Positions 16,754 through 24,958 of a DNA stretch of 33,836 bases are shown piece after piece. Position 1 is the stretch's first letter. The number at the start of each line of letters is the position of its first letter. Both the position numbers and the translations under genes were made by a program. This DNA comes from Bradyrhizobium sp. (GTDB lineage Bacteria; Pseudomonadota; Alphaproteobacteria; Rhizobiales; Beijerinckiaceae). Under the pieces are notes generated by a model that saw only the letters and a list, made by a program, of their open reading frames with translations, did no database searches and was not told where the DNA came from. The stretch covers positions 1 to 33,836 of the forward strand of contig SSMV01000119.1 in NCBI GenBank assembly GCA_004799435.1, given 5' to 3'.

Positions 16754-17083
16754 TCAGGCGGTCGCGCCGGCGATCCAGCGGCTGAGCTCGCTCTTCGGTC
16801 CCGCCCCGGTCTTGGTGGCGACCTGTTTGCCGCCCTTGAACACCATCAAGGTCGGAATGGAGCGAATGCCGAGCTGCGAGGCGATCTTGGGATTCTCGTC
16901 GACGTTGAATTTGACGATCTTCACCTTGCCCTTGAGCTCGCCGGCGATCTCCTCCAGCGACGGCGCGATCATGCGGCAAGGCCCGCACCATTCTGCCCAG
17001 AAATCGACCACGACCGGTTCGCTCGATTTCAGCACGTCAGAATCGAAACTATCGTCGGTGACTTTGGCGGTATTGGCGGACAT
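16754..17083 (-). CDS. trxA: Thioredoxin
   Basis: This encodes 109 residues on the minus strand, the full length of a classical cytoplasmic thioredoxin. The redox site WCGPC lies near residues 32-36 and the cis-proline in SIPTLM near 75. The buried Asp in VVVDFWAEW is also in place, so all catalytic features are present. It reduces disulfides in ribonucleotide reductase, methionine sulfoxide reductase and other substrates using thioredoxin reductase. There is no signal peptide. It is a single-gene unit with a recognisable promoter at 17131-17159 and a terminator at 16705-16725. Confidence 0.97.
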   Translation of the reverse strand: MSANTAKVTDDSFDSDVLKSSEPVVVDFWAEWCGPCRMIAPSLEEIAGELKGKVKIVKFNVDENPKIASQLGIRSIPTLMVFKGGKQVATKTGAGPKSELSRWIAGATA

Positions 17084-17130
17084 CGTTAGCCTCGGAGAGA
17101 ACTCAGGCGTCTCGCGCCTTCTGAAGCCAA

Positions 17131-17159
17131 TAGATAGGAATGCCGTCGTCGAGCGTCAA
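17131..17159 (-). promoter_or_regulatory. Sigma-70 promoter of trxA
   Basis: On the minus strand, -35 TTGACG (17159-17154) and -10 TATCTA (17136-17131) are exactly 17 bases apart. The predicted start near 17124 gives a leader of about 40 bases to the ATG at 17083. The -35 forms the left arm of the dyad at 17154-17191. Confidence 0.65.
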
Positions 17160-17191
17160 GCCGAATGGCCTCCCGCCGGCGCGGCTTGACG
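17154..17191. promoter_or_regulatory. Perfect 10-bp inverted repeat between trxA and the HAD gene
   Basis: CGTCAAGCCG (17154-17163) and CGGCTTGACG (17182-17191) are exact complements separated by 18 bases. Each arm contains a TTGACG facing outward: the left is the trxA -35, the right a possible -35 for the HAD hydrolase. The dyad could be a shared operator or simply two promoters with similar flanks. Confidence 0.55.
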
Positions 17192-17215
17192 GGCGAGGCG
17201 GGGGCGCCCTAACCC
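17186..17215 (+). promoter_or_regulatory. Possible promoter of the HAD hydrolase gene
   Basis: TTGACG (17186-17191) is followed after 18 bases by TAACCC (17210-17215). The -10 is poor. If used, transcription would begin within a few bases of the ATG at 17225, which has no Shine-Dalgarno sequence, so the message could be leaderless. Confidence 0.3.
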
Positions 17216-17224
17216 GCATGCGCC

Positions 17225-18142
17225 ATGAATTCCAAAAGCGTCGCCGCCGCTTCGGCCCCTCGGCCCGAGGCCATTCCGTTGATCGCGGGGCTCGGCGCGC
17301 TCGCCGGGCGCTATGACGCCATCCTGTGCGACATCTGGGGCGTGCTGCACGACGGGCACAAGGCCTTCGCGCCTGCCTCCGAAGCGCTCGCTAACTTTCG
17401 CCGCGCTGGCGGAACGGTGATCCTGCTGACCAATGCGCCGCGCCCCAATCCGCCGATCCGCGAACAAGCGCTCGGCCTCGGCGTCGCGCCCGAGGCTTTC
17501 GACGAAATCATCACCTCCGGCGACGTGACGATCGACCTCATTCGCCAGCGCAAGGGCGCGCCAGTCCATCACATCGGTCCCGAGCGCGATCTGACCCTGC
17601 TCGCCGCCGCCGCGCTGCGCAGCGGCCAGCCGACCCGGCTCGTTGCGCCCGAGGACGCGGCTTATGTGCTGTGCACCGGGCTGTTCGACGATACGGTCGA
17701 GACGCCGGAGAATTACGCGCATGTTCTGGCCGATTTCGCACGCCGCGGCCTGACGATGATTTGCGCCAATCCCGATCTCGTCGTTCAGCGCGGCGACAAG
17801 CTCATCTATTGCGCCGGCGCCATCGCCCAGGCCTATGAGGCGCTGGGCGGCGAGGCGCTCTACGCCGGGAAGCCGCATCGCTCGATCTATGAAACGGCGC
17901 TGGCGAGGATCGACGCCTTGCGCGGGCGCCCGGTCGCGCTCCAGCGCGTGCTGGCGATCGGCGACGCGCTGCGCACCGATCTCGCCGGCGCAGCCGCGAT
18001 GGGCCTCGACGCGCTCTTTGTCGCCGACGGCATTCATCGCGAAGAACTCTACGCGCCGGACGCCGTGCCCGACGCGCTGGAGCGCCTGTTCGCGCCGCCG
18101 GCCCCGCGGCCGATCGCCGCCATTCGCGCGCTGGCGCCCTAA
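17225..18142 (+). CDS. HAD-superfamily class IIA hydrolase (TIGR01459-like)
   Basis: This encodes 305 residues related to NagD-type phosphatases. Motif I is CDIWGVLHDG with the nucleophile Asp36. Motif II is VILLTNAPRP with Thr, and the lysine/DD region is YAGKPH followed by LAIGDALRTDLAGAAAMG. The position two after the nucleophile, normally Asp as general acid, is Trp38. This is a known feature of this alphaproteobacterial subgroup and suggests altered chemistry. The natural substrate is not known. It lies 32 bases upstream of ribF and may share its transcript, which makes a sugar phosphate or flavin-related phosphate a reasonable guess but no more. Confidence 0.9.
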   Translation: MNSKSVAAASAPRPEAIPLIAGLGALAGRYDAILCDIWGVLHDGHKAFAPASEALANFRRAGGTVILLTNAPRPNPPIREQALGLGVAPEAFDEIITSGDVTIDLIRQRKGAPVHHIGPERDLTLLAAAALRSGQPTRLVAPEDAAYVLCTGLFDDTVETPENYAHVLADFARRGLTMICANPDLVVQRGDKLIYCAGAIAQAYEALGGEALYAGKPHRSIYETALARIDALRGRPVALQRVLAIGDALRTDLAGAAAMGLDALFVADGIHREELYAPDAVPDALERLFAPPAPRPIAAIRALAP

Positions 18143-18174
18143 ATCCTTTCCGTCTTGACCGCGCAACGGCGCCG

Positions 18175-19191
18175 ATGCAGTTTCCGCGCGCGCCGACCCG
18201 CGCCGCCGCCGCATTGGACGCGCCCTTGACGCAAAGCCCGCCGCAGAATTTTGCCTTCGCGCTCGATCCCACGCACCCGCCGCCGGGCCTCGAAGGCGCC
18301 GTCTATGCGATCGGCAATTTCGACGGCGTTCATCGCGGCCATGAGGCGGTGATCGCCCGCACGAAGGCGCTGGCCGCCGAACGGGGCGCGCCAAGCGCGA
18401 TCCTGACGTTCGAACCCCATCCCGGCGATTATTTTGCTGGCCGTCCGGTCGTCTTTCGTCTAACCCCGGCGCCGATCAAGACGCGCATTCTGCGCGCGTC
18501 AGGCCTTGCGGGCGTCGTGGCGCTGAGTTTCGACGCCGCGCTGGCGCAGAAGTCGGCCGCGGAATTCATCGAGACCGTTCTCGTCGCCCGGCTCGGCGTC
18601 GGGGCGGTGATCGTCGGCTGGGATTTTCACTTCGGCAAAGCGCGCGGCGGCACGCCGGAATTCCTGCGCCAGGCCGGCGCGGGGCTCGGCTTCGGGGTCG
18701 AAATCATCGACAAGGTCGAGACCGGCCAAGGCGACGAACGCGAAGTTGTTTCCTCTTCCGCCATCCGCCGGGCGCTGGAGCGCGGCGACGTCGAAGCGGC
18801 GGCGCGTGGGCTCGGGCGCGACTATCTCGTCGAGGGCGTCGTCGCGCCGGGTCAGCAGCTTGGCCGCGAGCTTGGCGTGCCGACCGCCAATCTGGCGCTC
18901 GAAGCGACCAGCCGCCTCGCCTATGGCGTCTATGCGGTGCGGGCGCGCGTCGGCGACGCCATTTACGACGGCGTCGCCAGCTTCGGCGTGCGGCCAACGG
19001 TCGAGGGCGGCGGCGCGCCGCTGCTCGAAGTCCATCTTTTCGATTTTTCCGGCGATCTCTATGGCCAGACGATGACCGTCGCCTTTGTCGCGCGCCTGCG
19101 GGACGAACTGAAATTCGCCTCGCTCGACGCGCTGAAAGCCGAAATGGCGCGCGACATGGCGCGCGCCCGCCAGGCGCTGTCGCGCAAATAG
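18175..19191 (+). CDS. ribF: Bifunctional riboflavin kinase / FAD synthetase
   Basis: This encodes 338 residues. The N-terminal nucleotidyltransferase domain (about 40-200) makes FAD from FMN and ATP; it shows AIGNFDGVHRGHEAVI with the HxGH-type motif, and SSSAIRRALERGDV. The C-terminal flavokinase domain (about 215-335) phosphorylates riboflavin; it has GQQLGRELGVPTANLAL with the kinase PTAN motif and LEVHLFDFSGDLYGQ. The N-terminus carries about 40 residues before the first conserved strand, longer than typical, so the true start may be internal. Upstream is the HAD gene; downstream is a dispersed repeat and ileS. The ribF-ileS-lspA order occurs in many bacteria. Confidence 0.95.
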   Translation: MQFPRAPTRAAAALDAPLTQSPPQNFAFALDPTHPPPGLEGAVYAIGNFDGVHRGHEAVIARTKALAAERGAPSAILTFEPHPGDYFAGRPVVFRLTPAPIKTRILRASGLAGVVALSFDAALAQKSAAEFIETVLVARLGVGAVIVGWDFHFGKARGGTPEFLRQAGAGLGFGVEIIDKVETGQGDEREVVSSSAIRRALERGDVEAAARGLGRDYLVEGVVAPGQQLGRELGVPTANLALEATSRLAYGVYAVRARVGDAIYDGVASFGVRPTVEGGGAPLLEVHLFDFSGDLYGQTMTVAFVARLRDELKFASLDALKAEMARDMARARQALSRK

Positions 19192-19195
19192 CGCC

Positions 19196-19277
19196 GTCAT
19201 GGCCGGGCTTGACCCGGCCATCCATGCGGTCGGCGGCGCATCAGTGCGTGGATGCCCGGCCCAAGGCCGGGCATGAC
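19196..19277. repeat. Dispersed GC-rich palindromic repeat (second family)
   Basis: Two hairpins face each other: GGCCGGG-CTTGA-CCCGGCC (19201-19219), and a 9-bp stem ATGCCCGGC/GCCGGGCAT (19252-19274) with a five-base loop. GTCATG (19196-19201) and CATGAC (19272-19277) close the element. It is unlike the GTCATTGCGAG repeat in sequence but similar in size and layout. Such elements are common between genes in this order. Confidence 0.75.
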
Positions 19278-19331
19278 GCGAAGGGATCGACGCTCGCCGT
19301 ATTTCCGGCGTCAAGGGCGTCGTCTGGTCAG

Positions 19332-19360
19332 TTGGCTCTTTTCCGGCAAATCGCTTAAAC
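19332..19360 (+). promoter_or_regulatory. Possible ileS promoter
   Basis: TTGGCT (19332-19337) and TTAAAC (19355-19360) are 17 bases apart and lie 55 bases before the ileS start. The match is moderate. No T-box leader is visible between it and the start codon. Confidence 0.35.
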
Positions 19361-19414
19361 GACCTTCGCCCGGCCGCTCAACGGCTCGGCGCCGCTTCAA
19401 GATTTTTCGGGCCC

Positions 19415-22408
19415 ATGAACGACACCGTCACAGATTATTCGTCGACCCTCTTTCTGCCCAAGACCGATTTCCCAATGCGGGCCGGCTTGCCGCAGAAGGA
19501 GCCGGAGATTCTCGTCCGCTGGGCCGGCGACAGACTCTACGAGCGGCTGCGCGCCGACGCTCACGGCCGCGACCGCTTCACGCTGCATGATGGGCCGCCC
19601 TACGCCAATGGCAACATCCATATCGGCCACGCGCTCAACAAGATCCTCAAGGATCTCGTCACCCGTTCGCAGCAGATGGCGGGCAAGGATTCCAACTATG
19701 TGCCTGGCTGGGATTGCCACGGCTTGCCGATCGAATGGAAGGTCGAGGAGGAGAACTACCGCAAGAAGGGCAAGGCTAAGCCGGACTTCAAGGACGCCAA
19801 AGCGATCGTCGCTTTCCGTCAGGAGTGCCGCGCCTATGCGCAGCACTGGATCGACGTGCAGCGCGAGGAGTTCAAACGGCTCGGGATCGTCGGCGACTGG
19901 GATCATCCCTATCTGACGATGACCTTTGCCGCCGAAGCGCAGATCGCCCGCGAGCTGATGAAATTCGCCGCCAATGGGTTGCTCTATCGCGGCTCCAAAC
20001 CGGTAATGTGGAGCGTGGTCGAGAAGACCGCGCTCGCCGAGGCGGAAGTCGAATACGAGGACCATGTCAGCGACACGGTGTTCGTCGCCTTTCCGGTGGT
20101 CAACGCCGGAGCGCTTCCGGCTTCGCCGCCGCTTGAAGCGGCACGGGTGGTCATCTGGACGACGACCCCCTGGACGATCCCCGGCAATCGGGCGATCGCC
20201 TTTTCGCCTCGGGTCTCATACGGCCTCTTCGAGGTCACCGAGGCGAGCGCCGACAATTGGGCGAAGCCGCAAGACAGGTTCGTGCTGGCCGACAAGCTCG
20301 CCGAGGCGGCTTTCGCGGCCATGCGCGTCGCGAAATATAAGCGGCTTGACGATGTTGACGCAGCGACGCTGGAAACGGCGGTCTGCGCGCATCCGTTGCG
20401 CAGCAAGGGCTATGACTTCGATGTTCCTCTTCTCGCCGGCGATCACGTCACCGACGACGCCGGCACCGGCTTCGTCCACACCGCCCCCGGTCACGGCCGC
20501 GAGGATTTCGATCTCTGGACCTCGGCCGAGACGCAGAGCCTGTTGCGCGCGCGCGGCATTGATACGCGCATCCCCTATACGGTCGACGAAAACGGCGCCT
20601 ATACGGCTGAGGCGCCGGGCTTTGCCGGCAAGCGCGTCATCACCGACAAGGGCGAGACGGGCGACGCCAATGAAGCGGTGATCAAGGCGCTGATCGAAGC
20701 TGGCGCGCTGGTCGCGCGCGGTAAGCTCAAGCATCAATATCCCCATAGCTGGCGCTCGAAAAAGCCGGTCATCTTCCGCAACACGCCGCAATGGTTCATC
20801 GCGATGGACCGCGCCTTCACCGACGATGCGCGGGGCCAGCACGGATCGCTGCGCGCCACTGCGCTCGACGAAATCGCGCGCACCCGCTGGGCGCCAAAGA
20901 GCGGCGAGAATCGTATCTCGGGCATGATCAAGGCCAAGCCCGACTGGGTCGTGTCGCGACAGCGCGCCTGGGGCGTGCCGATCGCCGTCTTCGTCAAAAA
21001 GGGCGAGCACAGGCCGCTGGTCAATGAGACGGTGAATGCGCGCATCGCCGAGGCCTTCGAGGTCGAAGGCGCCGACGCCTGGTTCGCCGAGGATGCCGCG
21101 GAGCGATTCCTCAGGCCCGAATTCGACCCACAAGACTATGAGAAAGTCACCGACGTTCTCGATGTCTGGTTCGATTCCGGTTCGACCCACGCCTATGTGC
21201 TCGACGACGCGAAACATTTCCCCGCATTAGCCGGATTCAAGCGCATCCGCGACGGCGGTCGGGACGAGGTGATGTATCTCGAAGGCTCCGATCAGCATCG
21301 CGGCTGGTTTCATTCCTCGCTCTTGGAGAGCTGCGGCACGCGCGGCCGCGCGCCCTATGACGTCGTGCTGACGCATGGCTTCACGCTCGACGAAAAAGGG
21401 CGGAAGATGTCGAAGTCGCTCGGCAATCAGACGCTGCCGCAGGACGTCATCAAACAATCGGGGGCCGACATTCTGCGTCTGTGGACCGCGAGCGTCGATT
21501 ATTCCGACGATCAGCGCATCGGGCCCGACATCCTCAAAAGCGTGAGCGAAAACTACCGCAAGCTGCGCAACACCATCCGCTGGATGCTTGGCGCGCTGGC
21601 CCATCGCCCCACTGACGCGCGGCTCGACCTCGCCGCGCTCGAGGGCGTCGAGCGTCTGATGCTCCATCGGCTCGCCGAACTCGACGGAATCATCCGCGAG
21701 TCTTACGCCAATTTCGATTACGCGCGCGTCGTCGCCGCGCTGTCGGGCTTCATGAACGCCGATCTCTCGGCCTTCTATTTCGACATTCGCAAGGACGCGC
21801 TCTATTGCGACCCGCCGTCGAGCGCCCGGCGGCTCGGCGCGCTGGCGACGGTCGAGGAAATCTTCAAATCCGTCGTCACCTGGCTTGCGCCGATCCTCGC
21901 CTTCACCTGCGAGGAGGCCTGGGGCCTGCGCCATCCCGGCGCGCCGTCGGTTCATCTCGAACAATTCCCGGCGGCTCCCGCCACCTGGCGCGACGACGCG
22001 CTGGCGGCCAATTGGGAGACGATCCGCGCGTTGCGCTCGGTCGTCACCGGCGCGCTGGAGATTGCGCGCGCCGATAAACGCATCGGCTCCTCGCTCGAAG
22101 CGCTCCCACGCGTCTTCATCGCCGACGCCGCGCTCGCCAAGGCGCTGGAGGGCGTCGATTTCGCCGAGATCTGCATCGTCTCGGATGTCGCGATCGAGGT
22201 CGCGAAGCCGGCGCCGCGTGAGGCTTTCAGATTGCCCGAAATCGCCAGTGTCGCCGTCGTCGTCGAACGGGCGGACGCGCGCGGCTGGCGCAAATGCGCG
22301 CGCTCCTGGCGCTATTTCGACGCCACAAGCGCCGATCCCGCCTATCCCGACGTCACGCCGCGTGACGCTCTGGCGCTGCGCGAACTCGGCGCGGCGCGAG
22401 GGGCCTGA
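19415..22408 (+). CDS. ileS: Isoleucyl-tRNA synthetase
   Basis: This encodes 997 residues and attaches Ile to tRNA-Ile, with an editing domain that removes Val. The ATP-site motifs are HIGH at residues 69-72 and KMSKS at 664-668. The CP1 editing domain lies between, with the conserved [14 protein letters not shown] and [16 protein letters not shown]. The class I anticodon-binding domain follows. At the C-terminus, where many bacterial enzymes have a four-cysteine zinc knuckle, only one Cys remains in [10 protein letters not shown] and no CxxC follows, so zinc binding is probably lost; I recall this as usual in related genomes. The stop codon overlaps the lspA start in TGATG. Confidence 0.97.
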   Translation: MNDTVTDYSSTLFLPKTDFPMRAGLPQKEPEILVRWAGDRLYERLRADAHGRDRFTLHDGPPYANGNIHIGHALNKILKDLVTRSQQMAGKDSNYVPGWDCHGLPIEWKVEEENYRKKGKAKPDFKDAKAIVAFRQECRAYAQHWIDVQREEFKRLGIVGDWDHPYLTMTFAAEAQIARELMKFAANGLLYRGSKPVMWSVVEKTALAEAEVEYEDHVSDTVFVAFPVVNAGALPASPPLEAARVVIWTTTPWTIPGNRAIAFSPRVSYGLFEVTEASADNWAKPQDRFVLADKLAEAAFAAMRVAKYKRLDDVDAATLETAVCAHPLRSKGYDFDVPLLAGDHVTDDAGTGFVHTAPGHGREDFDLWTSAETQSLLRARGIDTRIPYTVDENGAYTAEAPGFAGKRVITDKGETGDANEAVIKALIEAGALVARGKLKHQYPHSWRSKKPVIFRNTPQWFIAMDRAFTDDARGQHGSLRATALDEIARTRWAPKSGENRISGMIKAKPDWVVSRQRAWGVPIAVFVKKGEHRPLVNETVNARIAEAFEVEGADAWFAEDAAERFLRPEFDPQDYEKVTDVLDVWFDSGSTHAYVLDDAKHFPALAGFKRIRDGGRDEVMYLEGSDQHRGWFHSSLLESCGTRGRAPYDVVLTHGFTLDEKGRKMSKSLGNQTLPQDVIKQSGADILRLWTASVDYSDDQRIGPDILKSVSENYRKLRNTIRWMLGALAHRPTDARLDLAALEGVERLMLHRLAELDGIIRESYANFDYARVVAALSGFMNADLSAFYFDIRKDALYCDPPSSARRLGALATVEEIFKSVVTWLAPILAFTCEEAWGLRHPGAPSVHLEQFPAAPATWRDDALAANWETIRALRSVVTGALEIARADKRIGSSLEALPRVFIADAALAKALEGVDFAEICIVSDVAIEVAKPAPREAFRLPEIASVAVVVERADARGWRKCARSWRYFDATSADPAYPDVTPRDALALRELGAARGA

Positions 22409-22905
22409 TGCGCGCGCGCCCGCTCGGCCTGCTGGCGGTCGTCGTCGTCGTCGCGCTCGATCGGGCGGCCAAACTCGTCGTTCTCGGCCATTTTGACCAG
22501 ACCGCCTCGACGCCAATTCCGCTGACGCCCTTTCTCGATCTGGCGCTGCGCTGGAACCGTGGCATTTCCTTCAGCCTGTTCGCCCAGGAATCGGCGACCG
22601 GCCGCTGGCTGCTGCTCGCGCTGACGCTATCGGTGACGGCGTTGATCGCCTTCTGGCTGTGGCGCGCGCGCGCGCCGCTCGTCGGTCTTGGCCTCGGCGC
22701 CATCGTCGGCGGCGCGATCGGCAATGGCTATGACCGGATGGTCTATGGCGCGGTCATCGACTTTCTCGATCTGCATGCTTTCGGGCGCAATTTTTTCGTC
22801 TTCAATCTCGCCGATGCGGCGATCAATCTCGGCGTGGCGCTGCTGATCCTCGACGGGCTGATTGGCGCATTGCGTGGCAGCGACAAGGCGGGGCAACCTC
22901 CCTAG
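22408..22905 (+). CDS. lspA: Lipoprotein signal peptidase (signal peptidase II)
   Basis: This encodes a 165-residue inner-membrane aspartyl protease that cuts the signal peptide from diacylglyceryl prolipoproteins such as CpaD in this window. Four hydrophobic helices are visible. The catalytic aspartates are Asp118 in GAVIDFLDLH and Asp136 in FNLADAAIN. The conserved Asn in RWNRGISFSLF is also present. The ATG overlaps the ileS stop codon, implying translational coupling. Length and motifs are standard. Confidence 0.97.
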   Translation: MRARPLGLLAVVVVVALDRAAKLVVLGHFDQTASTPIPLTPFLDLALRWNRGISFSLFAQESATGRWLLLALTLSVTALIAFWLWRARAPLVGLGLGAIVGGAIGNGYDRMVYGAVIDFLDLHAFGRNFFVFNLADAAINLGVALLILDGLIGALRGSDKAGQPP

Positions 22906-23067
22906 TCCCCTTTGATCGCCTTTTGTGATAAGGAGGCTGGCTTGTGGGCCGCCCGGCGTAAGTCTGGGCTCGGCCGGGGTCATGGAATCGCCGGATTGTC
23001 GAGAGATCGAATTCGGCGTGCGGGCGGGCCAACCGAGGCCGCGCTGGCAGGGACAGGGGTTTCGACG

Positions 23068-23712
23068 ATGGCGAGCGTCTCGCTTCAACAAGGCTGGGTC
23101 AGCGGACCGGCGCTTTCGCTCGCCCTCGGGCTGTGGCTTGGCTGCGCGGGCGGACCGGCTTCGGCCGGCGACGACGGCGCGGCGCCGATGTGGGTCGGGC
23201 TCGGCCAGACCTTCGGGCTCGGCGCGATGGTCGGCATGAAAAAAGACGATCCGATGATCGAATATCGCGATCAGCCGCGTCTGGTGCTGCCGCCGACAAT
23301 GGAATTGCCGCCGCCGGCCGCATCGCCCACGGCGAGCGCGACCAATTGGCCCGTCGATCCCGACGTCGTGGCGGCCAAGCGCGAGGCCGCGGAAAGAAAC
23401 AAGATTCACCGCGCCTATCTGGACCCCGGCGCGCGCACCGATTCCAAATTCCAGCCGACGAGCTCGGTCACGACCGACTACACCGCCGGCCAGGGCCCTG
23501 GGCAGCGGCGCTGCACCGCCGGCCCGGGACAATCCTGCGATACGCCTCGTCCCTCGCCGACGATGGATTGGAACCCGCTGACCTGGGTTGGCATCGAAAA
23601 GAAGAAACAAAAAACGCTCGGCCCAGAGCCGGAGCGCGAATCCCTTACCGATCCGCCGCTCGGTTATCGTGCGCCGATCGAGGGCGTGGGCGCCAAGGTC
23701 GACGACAATTAA
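23068..23712 (+). CDS. Secreted hypothetical protein downstream of lspA
   Basis: This encodes 214 residues from the ATG at 23068, which has GGACAGGGG just upstream and opens with a signal peptide (about 1-34) ending in GGPASA. After it, the segment DPMIEYRDQPRLVLPPTMELPPPA (starting near residue 61) recalls the DUF3035-type pattern of a short charged strand followed by LPP repeats, but the likeness is weak. The C-terminal half is Pro/Thr-rich and probably disordered, with two Cys (CTAGPGQSC) that could form a disulfide. It is expected in the periplasm or outer membrane. I do not recognise a function. A strong unused AAGGAGG at 22930-22936 with an in-frame TTG at 22942 offers an alternative start without a clean signal peptide. 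Confidence 0.7.
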   Translation: MASVSLQQGWVSGPALSLALGLWLGCAGGPASAGDDGAAPMWVGLGQTFGLGAMVGMKKDDPMIEYRDQPRLVLPPTMELPPPAASPTASATNWPVDPDVVAAKREAAERNKIHRAYLDPGARTDSKFQPTSSVTTDYTAGQGPGQRRCTAGPGQSCDTPRPSPTMDWNPLTWVGIEKKKQKTLGPEPERESLTDPPLGYRAPIEGVGAKVDDN

Positions 23713-23758
23713 GCGCGCGCAAGGCGACAAGGCCGCGCGCCGCCGATAAAGCGATCCC

Positions 23759-24547
23759 ATGACAGATCCCGAGCCTTCTTCGAGCGCCGCGCAACTCGCC
23801 GCCGGCGCCTATCGTCTGGCGGCGCTCGATCAGGATTTTCTGCTCGGCGATTCAACCCGCGGCCTGCGCTTTCAGCTCGAATATCAGAAGTCGCATGAGG
23901 CGCTGCTCGCCTTCGGGGTGGTCTCGACGATCGTGTGCTTTGGTTCGGCGCGGGTGCGCGAGAAGGGCCCTGGCCGGCAGGCCTTCTGGTACGATCAGGC
24001 GCGCGCCTTCGGGCGTCTCGCCTCGATCGAAGGCGGCGCGGCGCGCGGCGGGCCGCCTTTCGCCAATGTGATCGCCACCGGCGGCGGCCCCGGCATTATG
24101 GAGGCCGCCAATCGCGGCGCCAGCGAGGCCGGCGCGCCGACCATCGGCCTCAACATCACACTGCCGCGCGAACAGGCGCCCAACTCCTACACAACACCCG
24201 AACTCACCTTCCGCTTTCACTATTTCGCGATGCGCAAGATGCATTTCGCCATGGGCGCCAAGGCCTTGGTGGTGTTTCCGGGCGGCTTTGGCACTTTCGA
24301 CGAGTTGTTCGAACTGCTGACGCTGGTCCAGACCGGCAAGATGTCGCGCATTCCGATCGTCCTGGTCGATCAGGCCTATTGGGGTAAGGTGGTCAATTGG
24401 CAGGGGCTGGCGGAGGAAGGCGTGATTAGCGCCGACGACCTGCGTCTGGTCGATTTCGCCGCCGACGCGGCGGAGGCCTGGCAAATTTTGAAGCGGGCGG
24501 GGATCGCGGCGTCGCCGGCGCGCGAGCCGCCCAGGCATAGTCCATAA
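23759..24547 (+). CDS. LOG family / TIGR00730 Rossmann-fold protein
   Basis: This encodes 262 residues. It has the lysine decarboxylase-like (LOG) fold with GGGPGIMEAANRGA near 108-121 and PGGFGTFDELFE near 175-186, the two motifs that build the active site. LOG proteins are cytokinin-type phosphoribohydrolases, or more generally nucleoside 5'-monophosphate hydrolases; they are not true lysine decarboxylases. This is a longer variant with an N-terminal extension of about 55 residues (FLLGDSTRGLRFQLEY), a known subgroup in alphaproteobacteria. The substrate is not determined. It follows the secreted hypothetical protein by 46 bases and precedes a long non-coding stretch. Confidence 0.88.
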   Translation: MTDPEPSSSAAQLAAGAYRLAALDQDFLLGDSTRGLRFQLEYQKSHEALLAFGVVSTIVCFGSARVREKGPGRQAFWYDQARAFGRLASIEGGAARGGPPFANVIATGGGPGIMEAANRGASEAGAPTIGLNITLPREQAPNSYTTPELTFRFHYFAMRKMHFAMGAKALVVFPGGFGTFDELFELLTLVQTGKMSRIPIVLVDQAYWGKVVNWQGLAEEGVISADDLRLVDFAADAAEAWQILKRAGIAASPAREPPRHSP

Positions 24548-24598
24548 CGCGGCCGGTAAATTTGCCGCTGACGAACTTGTCTCTTTTAAAGTTGGCTC

Positions 24599-24627
24599 TT
24601 GGCGAAACTCGAAAATGGCGCTAGACA
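24599..24627 (+). promoter_or_regulatory. Promoter-like element far upstream of DUF4167 gene
   Basis: TTGGCG (24599-24604) and TAGACA (24622-24627) are 17 bases apart. If used, transcription begins near 24634, about 325 bases before the DUF4167 start codon. Confidence 0.4.
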
Positions 24628-24771
24628 GTAGCCAGAAACGTCGTCGCGCCATGGGCGTCGATGACGCTCGGTTTCCCGGAACGAGCCGAACTGCGGACGC
24701 TGCCCGAGAGGGGTTCGCGACCGGCCACCGGCTGTGAAGCCAACCGCCGTTTTTCCTGCGCCGTCTGCGCG

Positions 24772-24793
24772 GCCGATCGAAAGAGCGATCGGC
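24772..24793 (+). other. Stable hairpin in the leader/intergenic region
   Basis: GCCGATCG (24772-24779) pairs perfectly with CGATCGGC (24786-24793) around the purine loop AAAGAG. No T-run follows, so it is not a typical terminator. Confidence 0.5.
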
Positions 24794-24958
24794 GCCGGGC
24801 GCGGCAGGGAGACGCCGCCCGTTCCTTAAGAGAACGCATCCGCCGATGCTTCAGGTTTCGGTTTCCCGTATGCCGCGCCGCGCAGGGTCCGCCTTGCCAG
24901 AGCGTTTGCGCGCCTCGGGAGCCTCGGCGGGCCAGTGGAAGCAATCAAGGAAGACGCA

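Larger units (their letters stand above)
24548..24958 (+). other. 410-base intergenic region with promoter-like and hairpin elements
   Basis: No convincing gene is present; the possible reading frame at 24661-24978 is Arg/Cys-rich and runs into the DUF4167 start. A promoter-like pair occurs at 24599-24627 and a perfect 8-bp hairpin at 24772-24793. A smaller hairpin, CGTTC with GAACG, lies near 24820-24838. The region may be a long leader for the DUF4167 gene or contain a small RNA. Confidence 0.45.

Noticed and set aside
19192-19414. T-box leader upstream of ileS
   Set aside because: I looked for a specifier loop and the conserved T-box sequence and saw neither; the region holds a dispersed repeat and a possible sigma-70 promoter.
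24634-24958. 6S RNA in the gap before DUF4167
   Set aside because: A GCTCGG...CGAGC hairpin is faintly like a 6S feature, but I cannot see the long rod with central bubble. A covariance-model search would decide.
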